This document shows, piece by piece, positions 1 to 9,754 of a DNA stretch of 64,000 nt (position 1 is the first letter of the stretch; each line of letters starts with the position of its first letter). The DNA is from an uncultured bacterium. Lineage in GTDB: Bacteria > Bacillota_I > Bacilli_A > Acholeplasmatales > Anaeroplasmataceae. Both the position numbers and the translations under genes were made by a program. The stretch is taken from positions 1 to 64,000 of the forward strand of contig CASETY010000004.1 in assembly GCA_949291115.1 (NCBI GenBank), read 5' to 3'. The notes beneath the pieces are model-generated. The model searched no databases. It was not told the origin of the DNA and worked only from the letters and a program-made list of their open reading frames with translations.

Positions 1-85
1 TCCAAAGTAGACTTTAATAATTTTGGAGGTCGCGAATCCCTTAAGGGATTGTTATTCTTTAATTATTTTATTTGTCTACTTTGGA
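1..85. repeat. Nested inverted-repeat element at window edge
   Basis: Outer 12-bp perfect arms TCCAAAGTAGAC (1-12) and GTCTACTTTGGA (74-85) enclose a second pair, AATAATT (16-22) and AATTATT (61-67), and a central perfect palindrome AATCCCTTAAGGGATT (35-50). The element lies downstream of the minus-strand gene ending at 124. There is no T-run typical of an intrinsic terminator and no tRNA fold. It could be a small palindromic repeat, a structured RNA or a recombination site; the left flank is outside the window, so its true extent is unknown. Confidence 0.6.
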
Positions 86-123
86 GATATCATATCAAAT
101 CACTTACAACCTTCTTTTTTTAT

Positions 124-447
124 TTAAAATTGATTTAACAATTCTCCTAATCTATAAAGCCAAATACAAGTAGCTAAAACCACAATACAAACAGCTAGCA
201 CATTTATACCAAGATATCTAAATTTAAATATACCTTTTAATTGCTTTATAAAAATAGAACACAATAATAAAATTATATACACTAAAAATAAGCCTAATAC
301 AACATAGATGTGTGAAATAAGAAAAAATCCTTCAATTAATCCTTCAAATCTTGAAAAATCAGCATACGCCATAATACAAGCACAACAAAGATGTAAAGTA
401 GCTAACACTATTAAAATAATAGAAAACACTATATTAAATTTTTTCAT
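124..447 (-). CDS. Small integral membrane protein, unknown function
   Basis: Encodes 107 residues with about three hydrophobic segments (roughly 5-28, 38-67 and 77-98) joined by short charged loops, so it is almost certainly a membrane protein. I do not recognise a family. It starts 18 bp downstream of the secreted-protein gene ending at 466, with a possible RBS (GGAGG) just before its ATG, so the two genes probably form an operon driven from the promoter near 1300. A partner or immunity role for the secreted protein is possible but is only inference from position and topology. Confidence 0.6.
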   Translation of the reverse strand: MKKFNIVFSIILIVLATLHLCCACIMAYADFSRFEGLIEGFFLISHIYVVLGLFLVYIILLLCSIFIKQLKGIFKFRYLGINVLAVCIVVLATCIWLYRLGELLNQF

Positions 448-465
448 AAATTTTGCTCCTCCTTA

Positions 466-1233
466 TTAAGCAATTGGACCATCTATATCCATATTAACAT
501 AGTTATAAATAACACTTGGAACATTATATGGAGTAGTTGTTGTTGTATATGCATAAAAATTACCATATGCATATATTTCTCTTCTTTTTCCTGAGCTAAT
601 TACAATATTGACTTGTTTTAAATATCTATAGTTAAATATGATATATGTTAGCTTAGCATTATTAAATAAGTCTAAAGCTAACATAGCACATTGTGAATCA
701 GCTAATGGCGTATTAATTAAGTAGTAATCATATGCAACTTTATTATTTGTTAAATCCATGTTCTTATGTAATTCACTATTACCATCATAATTTTCATGTG
801 CAGTTGTGAAATCTAAAGCAAATTCTGGTGTTGTAGAAGAGCATAACAACATCGTCCAGTAACAATGTTGAAAGGCATTTCCATAATCACCATCACCGCA
901 ATTATTTGGAAAATAAAATTGTGTGTCTTCTATTGCTTTGTTACGAGTATAGCCTAGTGGAATAGCATATTGTGGATATAATGCCACTAACGCTAATTCA
1001 CTAGTAGTTAATGTCCATCCAAAAATATCATACTGCTCAGATTGTAATGAAATTTGATTCTTTAATGTGCATTCATAATAATAGTCATACACCTGTTCTT
1101 GTGACCAATCTTCATCAATGTTTTTTAAATCAGAAAAGTACACCACATACTCTTCTACAAAATTGTCGTTTGTAAATGACATTAAAGAAAAGCTAAATGT
1201 AAATAATAAAATAATAGTTAGAATTCTTTTCAT
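466..1233 (-). CDS. Secreted protein with a DUF6973-like domain
   Basis: A 255-residue protein with an N-terminal signal peptide (residues 1-19, hydrophobic core LTIILLFTFSFSLM). The central part holds the pattern GNAFQHCYWTMLLC followed by TAHE about 20 residues later. This resembles the A-F-R/Q-H-x-Y-W and A-H-E motifs of DUF6973 proteins, a poorly characterised family sometimes suggested to be phospholipase-like. Conserved His and Glu residues could be catalytic or metal-binding. It is the first gene of a likely two-gene unit with the small membrane protein. The start is supported by the purine-rich GAAAGGAAGGG just upstream. Secretion is well supported; the biochemical role is unknown. 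Confidence 0.6.
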   Translation of the reverse strand: MKRILTIILLFTFSFSLMSFTNDNFVEEYVVYFSDLKNIDEDWSQEQVYDYYYECTLKNQISLQSEQYDIFGWTLTTSELALVALYPQYAIPLGYTRNKAIEDTQFYFPNNCGDGDYGNAFQHCYWTMLLCSSTTPEFALDFTTAHENYDGNSELHKNMDLTNNKVAYDYYLINTPLADSQCAMLALDLFNNAKLTYIIFNYRYLKQVNIVISSGKRREIYAYGNFYAYTTTTTPYNVPSVIYNYVNMDIDGPIA

Positions 1234-1275
1234 AAACTAACCCTTCCTTTCTTCATAGGTAAAACCTATAAGTTT

Positions 1276-1303
1276 ATAGTAGTCTTTTTTTTTTCAATGT
1301 CAA
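1276..1303 (-). promoter_or_regulatory. Sigma-A type promoter for the secreted-protein operon
   Basis: On the minus strand TTGACA (1303-1298) is followed after 16 bp by TACTAT (1281-1276). A short hairpin, ATAGGT/ACCTAT (about 1255-1269), lies between the promoter and the RBS of the gene starting at 1233. Confidence 0.6.
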
Positions 1304-1342
1304 TACTTTTCTTTAATTTTGTAAAATCTTTACAATTTATAT

Positions 1343-1386
1343 AAAAAGACCAATTTAGTATTAAACACTAACATTGGCCTTTTTTA
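1343..1386 (-). terminator. Intrinsic terminator after the ABC exporter gene
   Basis: Arms near 1349-1359 and 1368-1378 (CCAAT-TTAGT with ACTAA-C-ATTGG) are flanked by A-runs and T-runs on both sides, so the hairpin could work in both directions. It sits immediately after the stop of the gene ending at 1388. Confidence 0.7.
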
Positions 1387-1387
1387 A

Positions 1388-4114
1388 CTATTCAGTTCTT
1401 AAAGCTTGAGCTGGATCTTTTTTAGCTGCTCCTCTAGCGGGAATGAACCCTGATATCGCATTTAATAATACACTTACAAGTACCATTATTAATGCTTGCC
1501 ACCAAGGTAATGCGGCGATTGGATAAATGCCAGCAACTTGATAAACTATAATATTAGCTACAATTTGAATTATGTAAGTAATTACGATACCTACTAAACC
1601 AGAAGCTAAACCTGTCATCATTGTTTCAGCATTGAATAAGTTAGATACATCTTTCTTGCGTCCACCAAGTGATCTAATAACACCAATTTCTTTTACACGT
1701 TCCATTACTGATACATAAGTTATAATTGCAATCATTACACATGATACCACAAGTGATAAAGCTGTAAAACAAATTAATGCTATTGTTACTATATCGATTA
1801 AACCATTAATAATAGTAATAATCAATTCCATTGAATCAGTATATTTAATTTGGTTAAGTCTTTCTTCTTTTGTTAAAGTAACAGTACTACCATCTTTAGT
1901 AAATGTTACATCACCATCATTATTCCAAGCATCTAAATAATCAGTAACTAAATCTTTTTCTTCAAAGGATAGTGGATAAATAGAAATGAAATTAGGTAAT
2001 TCTTTACCACCAAGATCACGCATTGATGGACCAGACACACTAACATTAGACATAAACTGACCCATAAGAGATGTTGATGAATTAGATCCTGGTAGACATG
2101 TTGTATCACTTTTTACTTCATTGCCGTCTACATCATAATATCTATATGTATAATCTATATTATATAAATCAACTGAAACTGGTTTTCCAGAACTTGGGTC
2201 TAGTATTTGGCCTTTAACACCAAAACTAAAATCACCATCATCATTACTTTTTTCTCTAGCAAATTCAATAATTTCTGAATTTTTAGAATCAGCTAACATT
2301 CTTTTTGATAAAGCTTCGGTATAATAAAATCCACTTTTTAAACAACCATAATATAAGTCATCTTTAGGCTTAATTACACCTACTACTTTTAATTCAACAG
2401 GTTGACCTGTTGTAATATCATCTTTATAAGAATTATATTTAAATGGATGTTGATATTTAAGCATAACATTTTCATCATTTATTGATTCAAAAACAGAATC
2501 ATTTGGATAATAATAGAATGATTTAGCTTTTAATTCATCAAAACTAAAACGCATTTTATTATCTGTTGCATCTGGTGTCATAGCTAAAGATAAGAATTCT
2601 TCTTGTGAATAATAACCAAGTTGAGCTAAGGTAAGATCAGTAATAGTTTGGTCATCACTAACAACTAATAATAATTCATTTTCATTAGTTGGAAACTTAC
2701 CATCTAAAAGTTCATATTGGCTCATAACATATTCTTCATTTGGTAAAACTTGACTCATTGTATTACCAAGAGACATTATCATTGAAGCAAATTCACGATA
2801 ATCTTCTTGTGTCATTAATAATGATTGATACATGCTTTTGATAACTGTTAATGATGGATTTTCTGTAATTTCATCATTAATTTTAAAATCTGTATAGATG
2901 TTATTGCTTAGATTAATACCATAATCATAAGTCATAACATTATAGTATTCTTGAGGCATACTATTTAAGTAAGCCATATAGTTTTCATCAATATCATTAG
3001 TTACAATCGTTGGATTATCACCAACTAAATTCTTAGATATAAATTCTAATAAAGATTCAACATTAACAGCATTTTCAACAACCTCTAGTTTTTCAGAAGT
3101 TGTCATATTACTCATTAATGCATTTAAATCTAAAGCTGTTTCTTCTATCGTAATAGGATTACCAGATAACATATCATCTTGCATAGAAGCTATATAACCT
3201 TTAACACCTGAAGATACCGCTAGAACAGCTGAGATACCGACAATACCAATGCTACCTGCAATACAAGTAAGAATTGTTCTTTTAGCTTTTGATGATAGGT
3301 TACGAGCTGATAGTTTAAAGCTTGTCCACCAACTCATCTTCGCTTTTTCACTCTTTTGCTTGGCTTTTTGCTCGGCCAAAGATAAATTAGCGTTAATTTT
3401 GTTAGTTTCTTCAACTTCTTTAATTTCATCTTCAACGGTAAATGGATTTGAATCTTCAATTATTCTACCATCTAATAAACGAACAATACGAGTTGAATAG
3501 GCTTTAGCTAAATCAGGGTTATGAGTAACCATGATAACTAATTTATCTTTAGATATCTCTTTAATTAAATCCATTATTTGAATGGATGTTTCCGTATCTA
3601 AAGCCCCTGTTGGTTCATCTGCTAATAAAATATCAGGTTCATTTACTAAAGCACGGGCAATTGCCACTCTTTGACATTGACCACCTGATAATTGGTTAGG
3701 TTTCTTATTATATAAACCTTTTAAACCAACTTTATCTAAAGCTTCTTTTGCTTTCTTTTGTCTTGCATCTTTACTTAAGCCAGCTATAGTTAAAGCTAAT
3801 TCAACATTACCTAAAATGGTTTGATGAGGAATTAAATTATAGCTTTGAAAAACAAATCCAATGCGATGATTACGGTAAACATCCCAATCATGTTCATTAA
3901 AACTTTTAGTACTTTTCCCGTTAATAATTAAATCGCCAGAAGTATATTGATCTAAACCACCTATAATGTTTAACATTGTGGTTTTACCACAACCAGATGG
4001 GCCTAAAATAGAAACGAATTCATTTTTTCTAAAGGCTAAATTAACTCCTTTTAATGCTTCTACTTTTAAGTCAGCCACTTTATAAATTTTAACAATTTTT
4101 GTTAATCTAAGCAT
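1388..4114 (-). CDS. MacB/FtsX-type ABC exporter, ATPase-permease fusion
   Basis: A 908-residue protein of the MacB/LolCDE-like class. The N-terminal ATPase has Walker A GPSGCGKT (about 38-45), signature LSGGQ (about 142-146), Walker B ILLADEPTG (about 162-170) and the H-loop THN. After a charged linker (230-275) comes one membrane segment, a large extracellular MacB-type domain (about 305-745), then three membrane helices of a FtsX permease domain with the usual ERVKEIGVIRSLGG region. Such proteins work as dimers and move peptides, lipids or antibiotics, or signal mechanically to cell-wall enzymes. I chose the ATG giving MLRLTK because GGAG lies 9 nt upstream; an upstream TTG in frame overlaps that RBS. 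Substrate unknown. Confidence 0.9.
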   Translation of the reverse strand: MLRLTKIVKIYKVADLKVEALKGVNLAFRKNEFVSILGPSGCGKTTMLNIIGGLDQYTSGDLIINGKSTKSFNEHDWDVYRNHRIGFVFQSYNLIPHQTILGNVELALTIAGLSKDARQKKAKEALDKVGLKGLYNKKPNQLSGGQCQRVAIARALVNEPDILLADEPTGALDTETSIQIMDLIKEISKDKLVIMVTHNPDLAKAYSTRIVRLLDGRIIEDSNPFTVEDEIKEVEETNKINANLSLAEQKAKQKSEKAKMSWWTSFKLSARNLSSKAKRTILTCIAGSIGIVGISAVLAVSSGVKGYIASMQDDMLSGNPITIEETALDLNALMSNMTTSEKLEVVENAVNVESLLEFISKNLVGDNPTIVTNDIDENYMAYLNSMPQEYYNVMTYDYGINLSNNIYTDFKINDEITENPSLTVIKSMYQSLLMTQEDYREFASMIMSLGNTMSQVLPNEEYVMSQYELLDGKFPTNENELLLVVSDDQTITDLTLAQLGYYSQEEFLSLAMTPDATDNKMRFSFDELKAKSFYYYPNDSVFESINDENVMLKYQHPFKYNSYKDDITTGQPVELKVVGVIKPKDDLYYGCLKSGFYYTEALSKRMLADSKNSEIIEFAREKSNDDGDFSFGVKGQILDPSSGKPVSVDLYNIDYTYRYYDVDGNEVKSDTTCLPGSNSSTSLMGQFMSNVSVSGPSMRDLGGKELPNFISIYPLSFEEKDLVTDYLDAWNNDGDVTFTKDGSTVTLTKEERLNQIKYTDSMELIITIINGLIDIVTIALICFTALSLVVSCVMIAIITYVSVMERVKEIGVIRSLGGRKKDVSNLFNAETMMTGLASGLVGIVITYIIQIVANIIVYQVAGIYPIAALPWWQALIMVLVSVLLNAISGFIPARGAAKKDPAQALRTE

Positions 4115-4134
4115 TACAATCATCTCCAATTTTC

Positions 4135-4153
4135 AATGTATTAATTATACATT
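4135..4153. promoter_or_regulatory. Inverted repeat over the putative ABC exporter -10 box
   Basis: AATGTAT-N5-ATACATT forms a 7-bp dyad. On the minus strand it contains TATAAT, 20-30 bp upstream of the ABC exporter start, with a weak -35 (TTTATA) 17 bp further up. The arrangement resembles an operator for a dimeric repressor; no regulator gene is adjacent. Confidence 0.35.
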
Positions 4154-4181
4154 TTTATAAAATAAGTATAAAGAGTTTGTA

Positions 4182-5165
4182 TTAAATACTATAATTTCCC
4201 ATAATTAAATAATCATATAGTATTTTTAAGATTTTTTCTTTTTCAGTCTCTTTAAATATTTGGTTTTTAATTTGACTAGAATTAGGTTTACCTTTTAAAT
4301 ACCAAGCGATATGACTGCGCATTTCTAAAGCAGCTAAATGAGATCCTTTTAAATTTTCTAGCATATTATAATGTTCTAAAATTAAATTATAAATTTCTTC
4401 ATTAGTTGGCTTTTCTAAAACAACACCTTTATCAAAATAGTTAACTAACTCTCTAAATATAAAAGGATTACCTAATGAACCCCTACCAATTGCAATTGCT
4501 TTACAACCAGTTTTAAAAAGAGCTCTCGCACTTTCAATATCAACTACATCACCATTACCAATAACGGGAATATTAACAGCTTCAACGACGTCTCTTATAA
4601 CATCATAATTTGCTTTACCAGTATAAAATTGACTACGAGTTCTACCATGAACAGTAATAGCTTTGGCCCCAGCTTTTTCAATTAATTTAGCGTTTGTTAC
4701 CGCATTGATATTATTTTCATCCCAACCAATTCTTATCTTTACTGTTACGGGTTTTTTAACAGCTTCAACTACACTTTTAACTATATTATATACATTGTCC
4801 GGGTCTTGCAATAAAAAGGCTCCAGCATGCGCTTTTTTCGCAACTTTATTAACAGGACAACCCATATTAATATCGATGATATCAGCATCTGTATTTTGAT
4901 CAATAAACTTTGCAGCCTCAACTAAAGATGAAATATCGCCGCCGAATATTTGCATGGAAATCGGGTGTTCCAATGGATTAACTTTTGTCATTTTTAATGT
5001 CTTTTTATTGCCATAACTGATGGCTTTGTCAGAAACCATTTCCGCAACAACTAGCCCTGCCCCCATTTGTTTACAAATAAGTCTAAAGGCTTCATTACAA
5101 ACACCAGCCATAGGGGCTAAAATAAATTGATTTTTAATTAAAACATCACCTATTTTAAACTCCAT
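4182..5165 (-). CDS. dusB: tRNA-dihydrouridine synthase
   Basis: A 327-residue FMN-dependent enzyme that reduces uridine to dihydrouridine in tRNA D-loops. Seen motifs are the N-terminal APMAGVCNEAFR, DINMGCPVNKV with the catalytic Cys (about residue 99), KIRIGWDE, the HGRTRSQFY segment and GNGDV / IGRGSLGNPF of the TIM-barrel phosphate-binding site. The length is typical of the DusB branch found in Firmicutes. The start is the ATG giving MEFKIGD, 8 nt after AGG; a GTG three codons upstream is less likely. It overlaps the end of maf by 11 bp, so the two are translationally coupled. Confidence 0.93.
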   Translation of the reverse strand: MEFKIGDVLIKNQFILAPMAGVCNEAFRLICKQMGAGLVVAEMVSDKAISYGNKKTLKMTKVNPLEHPISMQIFGGDISSLVEAAKFIDQNTDADIIDINMGCPVNKVAKKAHAGAFLLQDPDNVYNIVKSVVEAVKKPVTVKIRIGWDENNINAVTNAKLIEKAGAKAITVHGRTRSQFYTGKANYDVIRDVVEAVNIPVIGNGDVVDIESARALFKTGCKAIAIGRGSLGNPFIFRELVNYFDKGVVLEKPTNEEIYNLILEHYNMLENLKGSHLAALEMRSHIAWYLKGKPNSSQIKNQIFKETEKEKILKILYDYLIMGNYSI

Positions 5166-5724
5166 ATTTTTCACCTATTTCTAAAATTATCTCTTTTACT
5201 TCTTTTATTGGTAGACCTATAATATTTTCTAATTCACCACTATATTCTTTAACTAGTTTTTTACCTATTCCTTGAATGGCATAACTGCCAGCTTTATTAA
5301 AACATTCTTTTGTTTTTATATAATTATAAATATCTTCATCAGTTAAATCATTAAAAGTAACTAACGATTCTACTACATCATTATAGATGGCATCTTTATA
5401 AATAATAGCGTAACCACTAAGCACTTGATGAGTTTTGCCACTAAATTTTTTTAACATTAAAAACGCATCATTTTCATCTTTAGGTTTTCCATAAATAACA
5501 CCATCTAAAGCTACTATGGTATCACAACCAATGACCAAAGCATCTTTATAAATTTCTTTTGTTTTTAGGGCTTTTTTTAAGCCTAAAGCTTTAACGTTTT
5601 CTTTAACTGACTTACTTAAATCTATTGTTTCATCTACTTCTGGCTTATATACTATAAAATCAAAACCGGCTTCTTTTAATAATTGTAATCTTCTTGGTGA
5701 AGATGATCCTAAAACAATTCGCAT
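5155..5724 (-). CDS. maf: Maf-family nucleoside triphosphate pyrophosphatase
   Basis: 189 residues beginning with the family signature LGSSSPRR (residues 5-12), followed by the acidic EVDE and the conserved CDTIV (about 68-72), GKP and GxxHxV segments. Maf proteins hydrolyse dTTP/UTP or modified nucleotides to monophosphates and are linked to cell-division arrest and sanitation of the nucleotide pool. It is the first gene of a pair with dusB. The divergent gene tilS starts 157 bp away, so a shared intergenic region carries both promoters. Confidence 0.92.
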   Translation of the reverse strand: MRIVLGSSSPRRLQLLKEAGFDFIVYKPEVDETIDLSKSVKENVKALGLKKALKTKEIYKDALVIGCDTIVALDGVIYGKPKDENDAFLMLKKFSGKTHQVLSGYAIIYKDAIYNDVVESLVTFNDLTDEDIYNYIKTKECFNKAGSYAIQGIGKKLVKEYSGELENIIGLPIKEVKEIILEIGEKYGV

Positions 5725-5881
5725 ACTTAATCATTCCTTTTTAAACAACTTTAATAATTATACTATATTTTACTTATTTTTAATAATGGGAAATTATGTA
5801 ATTTTAAAGTTTTTTGGTCTAAATCAATGCATTTATTAAAAAAATAGTGTATTATATAGAAGATTTAGAAAGGAAATTAAA

Positions 5882-7165
5882 ATGAATTTAGAAAGTTTAT
5901 TTAAAGATAATCCCTTTACTAAAAATGAATATGTTGTTGTAGCAGTTTCCACAGGAATTGATTCCATGTGTTTGCTTAATATGCTTCTAGAATATAAACA
6001 AAAAATAGTTATTTGTTTTGTTAATCATCATACTAGAGAACAAATTGCAACTGAAGAAGCTTTTTTAAAGTTTTTTTCTAGTAACAATAATATTCCTTTA
6101 GAAATTTTAGATTATTATCATGAAGATTCTTCTAATTTTCAACAAGATGCTAGAAATGCACGTTATGCTTTTTTCTATCAAACAGCTTTAAAATATAATG
6201 CTAAATATATATTAACAGCTCATCACCAAAATGATAATTTAGAATCAATTATGATTAATTTTATTAAAGGTTCTAATTTATATGGTTATGGTGGTATTTC
6301 TAAATTAGTTAAATATAAAGATGTATTTATTTACAGACCTCTTTTAGATATTAGTAGAAATGATATTAAATCTTATTGTGACGAAAATAAAATAGTTTAT
6401 TTTGAAGATGAATCTAATAATAAAGATAAATATTTACGTAATCGTATTAGACATTTTATAACTCCTATTTTAGAAAAAGAAAATCCCAATTTATATCAAG
6501 CTATTAAGCAATATAGTACTATTTTAAAAGAATCTTTTGCTTATATTAGAAAAAGTTCACTTCTTTATCTTAATGAGCACAAGATGAATATTGATGTTTC
6601 TTCTTTTAAAGATTTAGATATCGTTTTAAAAAAAGATATTTTAAATTATTTATTAGAGAAACATAACTTAAATAGTAATTATAATTTAATAATTGATTTA
6701 TTGAAAATTATTGAAAATAATAAACCCCAAGCTATTTATACTTTAAGTAATAATTATTTATTCATTAAAGAATATAATAGATGTTACTTAAAGAAAAAAG
6801 ATAATTCTCTAATTAAAGAAATTACTTTATCATTAGAAGAACAGGTCATCTTTAATGATAAATATAGGTTTTACTTAACTAAAAATCTAAGTAATAATAA
6901 TGAAAATTATCTTAAGATATGTTATAATGATTTAAAGTTGCCGCTTGTTATTAGGACAAGAAAAGATGGTGATTATATGAATCTACCATTCGGCAAGAAA
7001 AAATTAAAGAGTATTTTTATTGATAAAAAAATACCTAGTGAAATTAGAAAAATAACTCCAATCATCACTAATAGTGAAGGAGAAATATTATGGGTGTTAA
7101 ATACAATAAAAAAACCAACATTAGATACGTATATTTATTTAGTATGTGAGGAATTATGTAAATGA
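5882..7165 (+). CDS. tilS: tRNA(Ile)-lysidine synthase
   Basis: 427 residues. TilS attaches lysine to C34 of tRNA-Ile(CAU), an essential ATP-dependent modification that changes decoding from AUG to AUA. The N-terminal PP-loop reads STGIDS (residues 23-28) where most homologues have SGGxDS, so one glycine is replaced by threonine. The core continues with NHHTRE, TAHHQNDNLE and RNRIRH, and the C-terminal domain with RTRKDGDY is present. RBS AAAGGAAA precedes the ATG. It overlaps hpt by 4 bp (ATGA), the usual tilS-hpt-ftsH arrangement of Firmicutes. Confidence 0.93.
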   Translation: MNLESLFKDNPFTKNEYVVVAVSTGIDSMCLLNMLLEYKQKIVICFVNHHTREQIATEEAFLKFFSSNNNIPLEILDYYHEDSSNFQQDARNARYAFFYQTALKYNAKYILTAHHQNDNLESIMINFIKGSNLYGYGGISKLVKYKDVFIYRPLLDISRNDIKSYCDENKIVYFEDESNNKDKYLRNRIRHFITPILEKENPNLYQAIKQYSTILKESFAYIRKSSLLYLNEHKMNIDVSSFKDLDIVLKKDILNYLLEKHNLNSNYNLIIDLLKIIENNKPQAIYTLSNNYLFIKEYNRCYLKKKDNSLIKEITLSLEEQVIFNDKYRFYLTKNLSNNNENYLKICYNDLKLPLVIRTRKDGDYMNLPFGKKKLKSIFIDKKIPSEIRKITPIITNSEGEILWVLNTIKKPTLDTYIYLVCEELCK

Positions 7166-7698
7166 ATAATGATATTAAAAAAGTAATCGTTTCTGAAAGT
7201 GAATTAAAAGCCATTTGTAAAAAATTAGGTGAACAAATTTCTAAAGATTATCAAGATAAATGCCCTATTTTAATTGGTCTTTTAAAAGGGTGTGAACCTT
7301 TTTTTAGTGATTTGATTAAAAACATTAGCATTTATTGTAAACTAGACTTTATGAAAGTTTCATCTTATTTTGGCACAACTGAATCTTCTGGAACTGTAAA
7401 TATTAAATCAGATATTCAGTTTGATGTAAAAGATCAAGATGTAATTATTGTTGACGATATCATTGACACTGGTCGTACTTCTTCTTTAATTAAAAATTTA
7501 TTTGAACAAAGAGGAGCTAAATCAGTTGAACTTTGTTGTTTATTAGATAAACATGAAGCCCGTTTAGTTGATGTTGATGTTAAGTATGTTGGTGGCTATA
7601 TTCCTAATGAATTTGTGGTAGGATATGGCTTAGACTACAATGAATTATACAGAAATCTTCCTTATATCGGTGTATTAAAAGAAGAAATTTATAGATAA
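7162..7698 (+). CDS. hpt: Hypoxanthine phosphoribosyltransferase
   Basis: 178 residues. A purine-salvage enzyme converting hypoxanthine or guanine plus PRPP to IMP or GMP. The PRPP-binding signature VIIVDDIIDTGRT lies at about 94-106, and the early LIGLLKGCEPF and FMKVSSYFG segments match the family. The start codon overlaps the tilS stop (ATGA), and ftsH follows after 13 bp, so translation is coupled across the operon. Confidence 0.94.
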   Translation: MNNDIKKVIVSESELKAICKKLGEQISKDYQDKCPILIGLLKGCEPFFSDLIKNISIYCKLDFMKVSSYFGTTESSGTVNIKSDIQFDVKDQDVIIVDDIIDTGRTSSLIKNLFEQRGAKSVELCCLLDKHEARLVDVDVKYVGGYIPNEFVVGYGLDYNELYRNLPYIGVLKEEIYR

Positions 7699-7711
7699 TG
7701 TGAGGTAAATT

Positions 7712-9754
7712 ATGCAACAAAATAACGATCAAAATCGTAATCAGCCTAAAGGACCTGTTCGTCGCAGAAAACCTGATTGGCTGTTTATAATTGTTTTATT
7801 ATTTGTTTTCATTGGTGCTTATTTCTTAATTTCAAGATTTATGCAAGCACCAGCTAAAAATTTAAATTATAATGAATTTATTACTTACGCTTCTAATGCA
7901 CAAAGCGATAATGGTATTTACATCGCTTCTATGTCTGCATCTCCTGCAGGCGGAGAAAATTATGGCATTATTACGGTTGAAGGTGTACTAGTAGATAAAG
8001 GTACAAATTATCGTTATTATGTAACTATCACTAATGAACAATACAATGCTTTATTTACTAATGATGAAATTAACGCGCCTCTTCCTGTCTTAACACCACT
8101 TAGTGAAAGTGTTTGGTTAAGTATTATTATTAATTTAATACCTTGGGTGTTAATTGTTTTATTCTTTATTTGGATTAGTAAAGCTCAAGGCAATGGTAAA
8201 GCCTTTGATTTTGGTAAATCAACTGCACGCTTAACTCGTGAAAAAACAGTAACTTTTAAAGATGTTGCTGGTTGTGATGAAGAAAAACAGGAATTAGTAG
8301 AAATTATTGATTTCTTAAAGAATCCGCGTAAATATGTGGAAATTGGTGCTCGTATACCAAAAGGTGTTTTATTATATGGTCCTCCAGGAACTGGTAAAAC
8401 TTTACTTGCCAAAGCAGTAGCTGGTGAAGCTAATGTTCCTTTCTTCTCTATTTCTGGTAGTGACTTCGTCGAAATGTTTGTTGGTGTCGGTGCTTCCAGA
8501 GTTCGTGATATGTTTAAAACAGCTAAAGATAATGCCCCTTGTATTATCTTTATCGATGAAATTGATGCTGTTGGTCGTCAACGTGGTGCTGGTATTGGTG
8601 GTGGCCACGATGAACGTGAACAAACATTAAACCAATTATTAGTAGAAATGGATGGTTTTTCTACCAACATTGGTATTATCGTAATGGCTGCGACTAACCG
8701 TCCAGATGTATTAGATCCTGCTTTATTACGTCCAGGCCGTTTTGACCGTCAAATTCAAATTAATAATCCTGATGTTATTGGTAGGGAAGCTATTTTACAT
8801 GTTCATGCTCGTAATAAACACTTTGATTCTACTGTTGATTTTAAAGATATAGCTCACCGTATTCCTGGTTTTAGTGGTGCTGATATTGAAAATTTATTAA
8901 ATGAAGCGGCCTTATTAGCGGCTAGACAAAATCGTAAAGTAATTAATGTTTATGATATTGATGAAGCTATTGACCGTGTAATGATGGGCCCTGCGAAAAA
9001 GACTCGTAAGATGACTGAAAAAGAAAGAAAAATTGTAGCGTTCCACGAAGCTGGTCATGCTGTCATTGGTCTAAAATTAGAAAATTCTAATATTGTGGAA
9101 AAAGTTACTATTATTCCACGTGGACAAGCTGGTGGTTATAACTTAATGATTCCAGCTGAAGAACACTATTTAGAATCTAAAGAATCACTTACAGCTCGCA
9201 TAGTTGGTTATTTAGGAGGCCGTGTAAGTGAAGAGATTAACTTTAATGATGTTACTACTGGTGCTCAAAATGATTTCCAAATGGCAACTAAAATCGCTAG
9301 AGCAATGGTTACTGAATATGGTATGAGTGATCTAGGTCCTGTTCAATATGAAGAAGCTCAAGGTTCTGCTTTCTTAGGCCGTGATTATTTAAAAGAAAAG
9401 AATTTCTCTGATCAAGTAGCCTTAGAAATTGACCGTGAACAAAGAAGAATTATTGAAGAATGTTACGCTAAAGCTAAAGAAATCTTATTAGCTAATATGG
9501 ATTTATTAACTAATATCGCTAATTATTTATTAAAAGTAGAAACTCTTACAAGAGTAGATATTGATGAAATTAATAAGACTGGTCATTTAAGAAGAGCTGA
9601 TGAAAAAGGCAGTCCTTATAATTACCACGATGATACTAATAATAATGTAGATTCTACTGAAGAAAAAACTTTAGATTCTTCTCTTCCTAATAATGAACCT
9701 ATTGAAGAACCTCAAGAAACAACAAAAACAGAAAATTTAGATAATGAGAATTGA
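7712..9754 (+). CDS. ftsH: ATP-dependent membrane zinc metalloprotease FtsH
   Basis: 680 residues. Two membrane helices (about 24-43 and 130-152) flank a short extracytoplasmic domain. The AAA module follows with Walker A GPPGTGKT (223-230), Walker B IIFIDEID and the second region of homology [20 protein letters not shown]. The M41 protease has the zinc motif HEAGH (about 445-449). The C-terminal tail (about 640-680) is acidic and low-complexity. FtsH degrades misassembled membrane proteins and regulatory substrates. It follows hpt by 13 bp and overlaps rqcP by 11 bp. Confidence 0.97.
   Translation: MQQNNDQNRNQPKGPVRRRKPDWLFIIVLLFVFIGAYFLISRFMQAPAKNLNYNEFITYASNAQSDNGIYIASMSASPAGGENYGIITVEGVLVDKGTNYRYYVTITNEQYNALFTNDEINAPLPVLTPLSESVWLSIIINLIPWVLIVLFFIWISKAQGNGKAFDFGKSTARLTREKTVTFKDVAGCDEEKQELVEIIDFLKNPRKYVEIGARIPKGVLLYGPPGTGKTLLAKAVAGEANVPFFSISGSDFVEMFVGVGASRVRDMFKTAKDNAPCIIFIDEIDAVGRQRGAGIGGGHDEREQTLNQLLVEMDGFSTNIGIIVMAATNRPDVLDPALLRPGRFDRQIQINNPDVIGREAILHVHARNKHFDSTVDFKDIAHRIPGFSGADIENLLNEAALLAARQNRKVINVYDIDEAIDRVMMGPAKKTRKMTEKERKIVAFHEAGHAVIGLKLENSNIVEKVTIIPRGQAGGYNLMIPAEEHYLESKESLTARIVGYLGGRVSEEINFNDVTTGAQNDFQMATKIARAMVTEYGMSDLGPVQYEEAQGSAFLGRDYLKEKNFSDQVALEIDREQRRIIEECYAKAKEILLANMDLLTNIANYLLKVETLTRVDIDEINKTGHLRRADEKGSPYNYHDDTNNNVDSTEEKTLDSSLPNNEPIEEPQETTKTENLDNEN

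Noticed and set aside
1-85. Left-edge palindrome as part of a tRNA (GGTCGCGAATCCC resembles a T-arm)
   Set aside because: There is no acceptor or anticodon arm or CCA, and the central palindrome does not fit a tRNA fold.
6940-6980. AGG reassigned to methionine, as reported for one clade of uncultured Bacilli
   Set aside because: In TilS the conserved Arg before the R-K-D-G-D segment is encoded by AGG, and Met positions use ATG.
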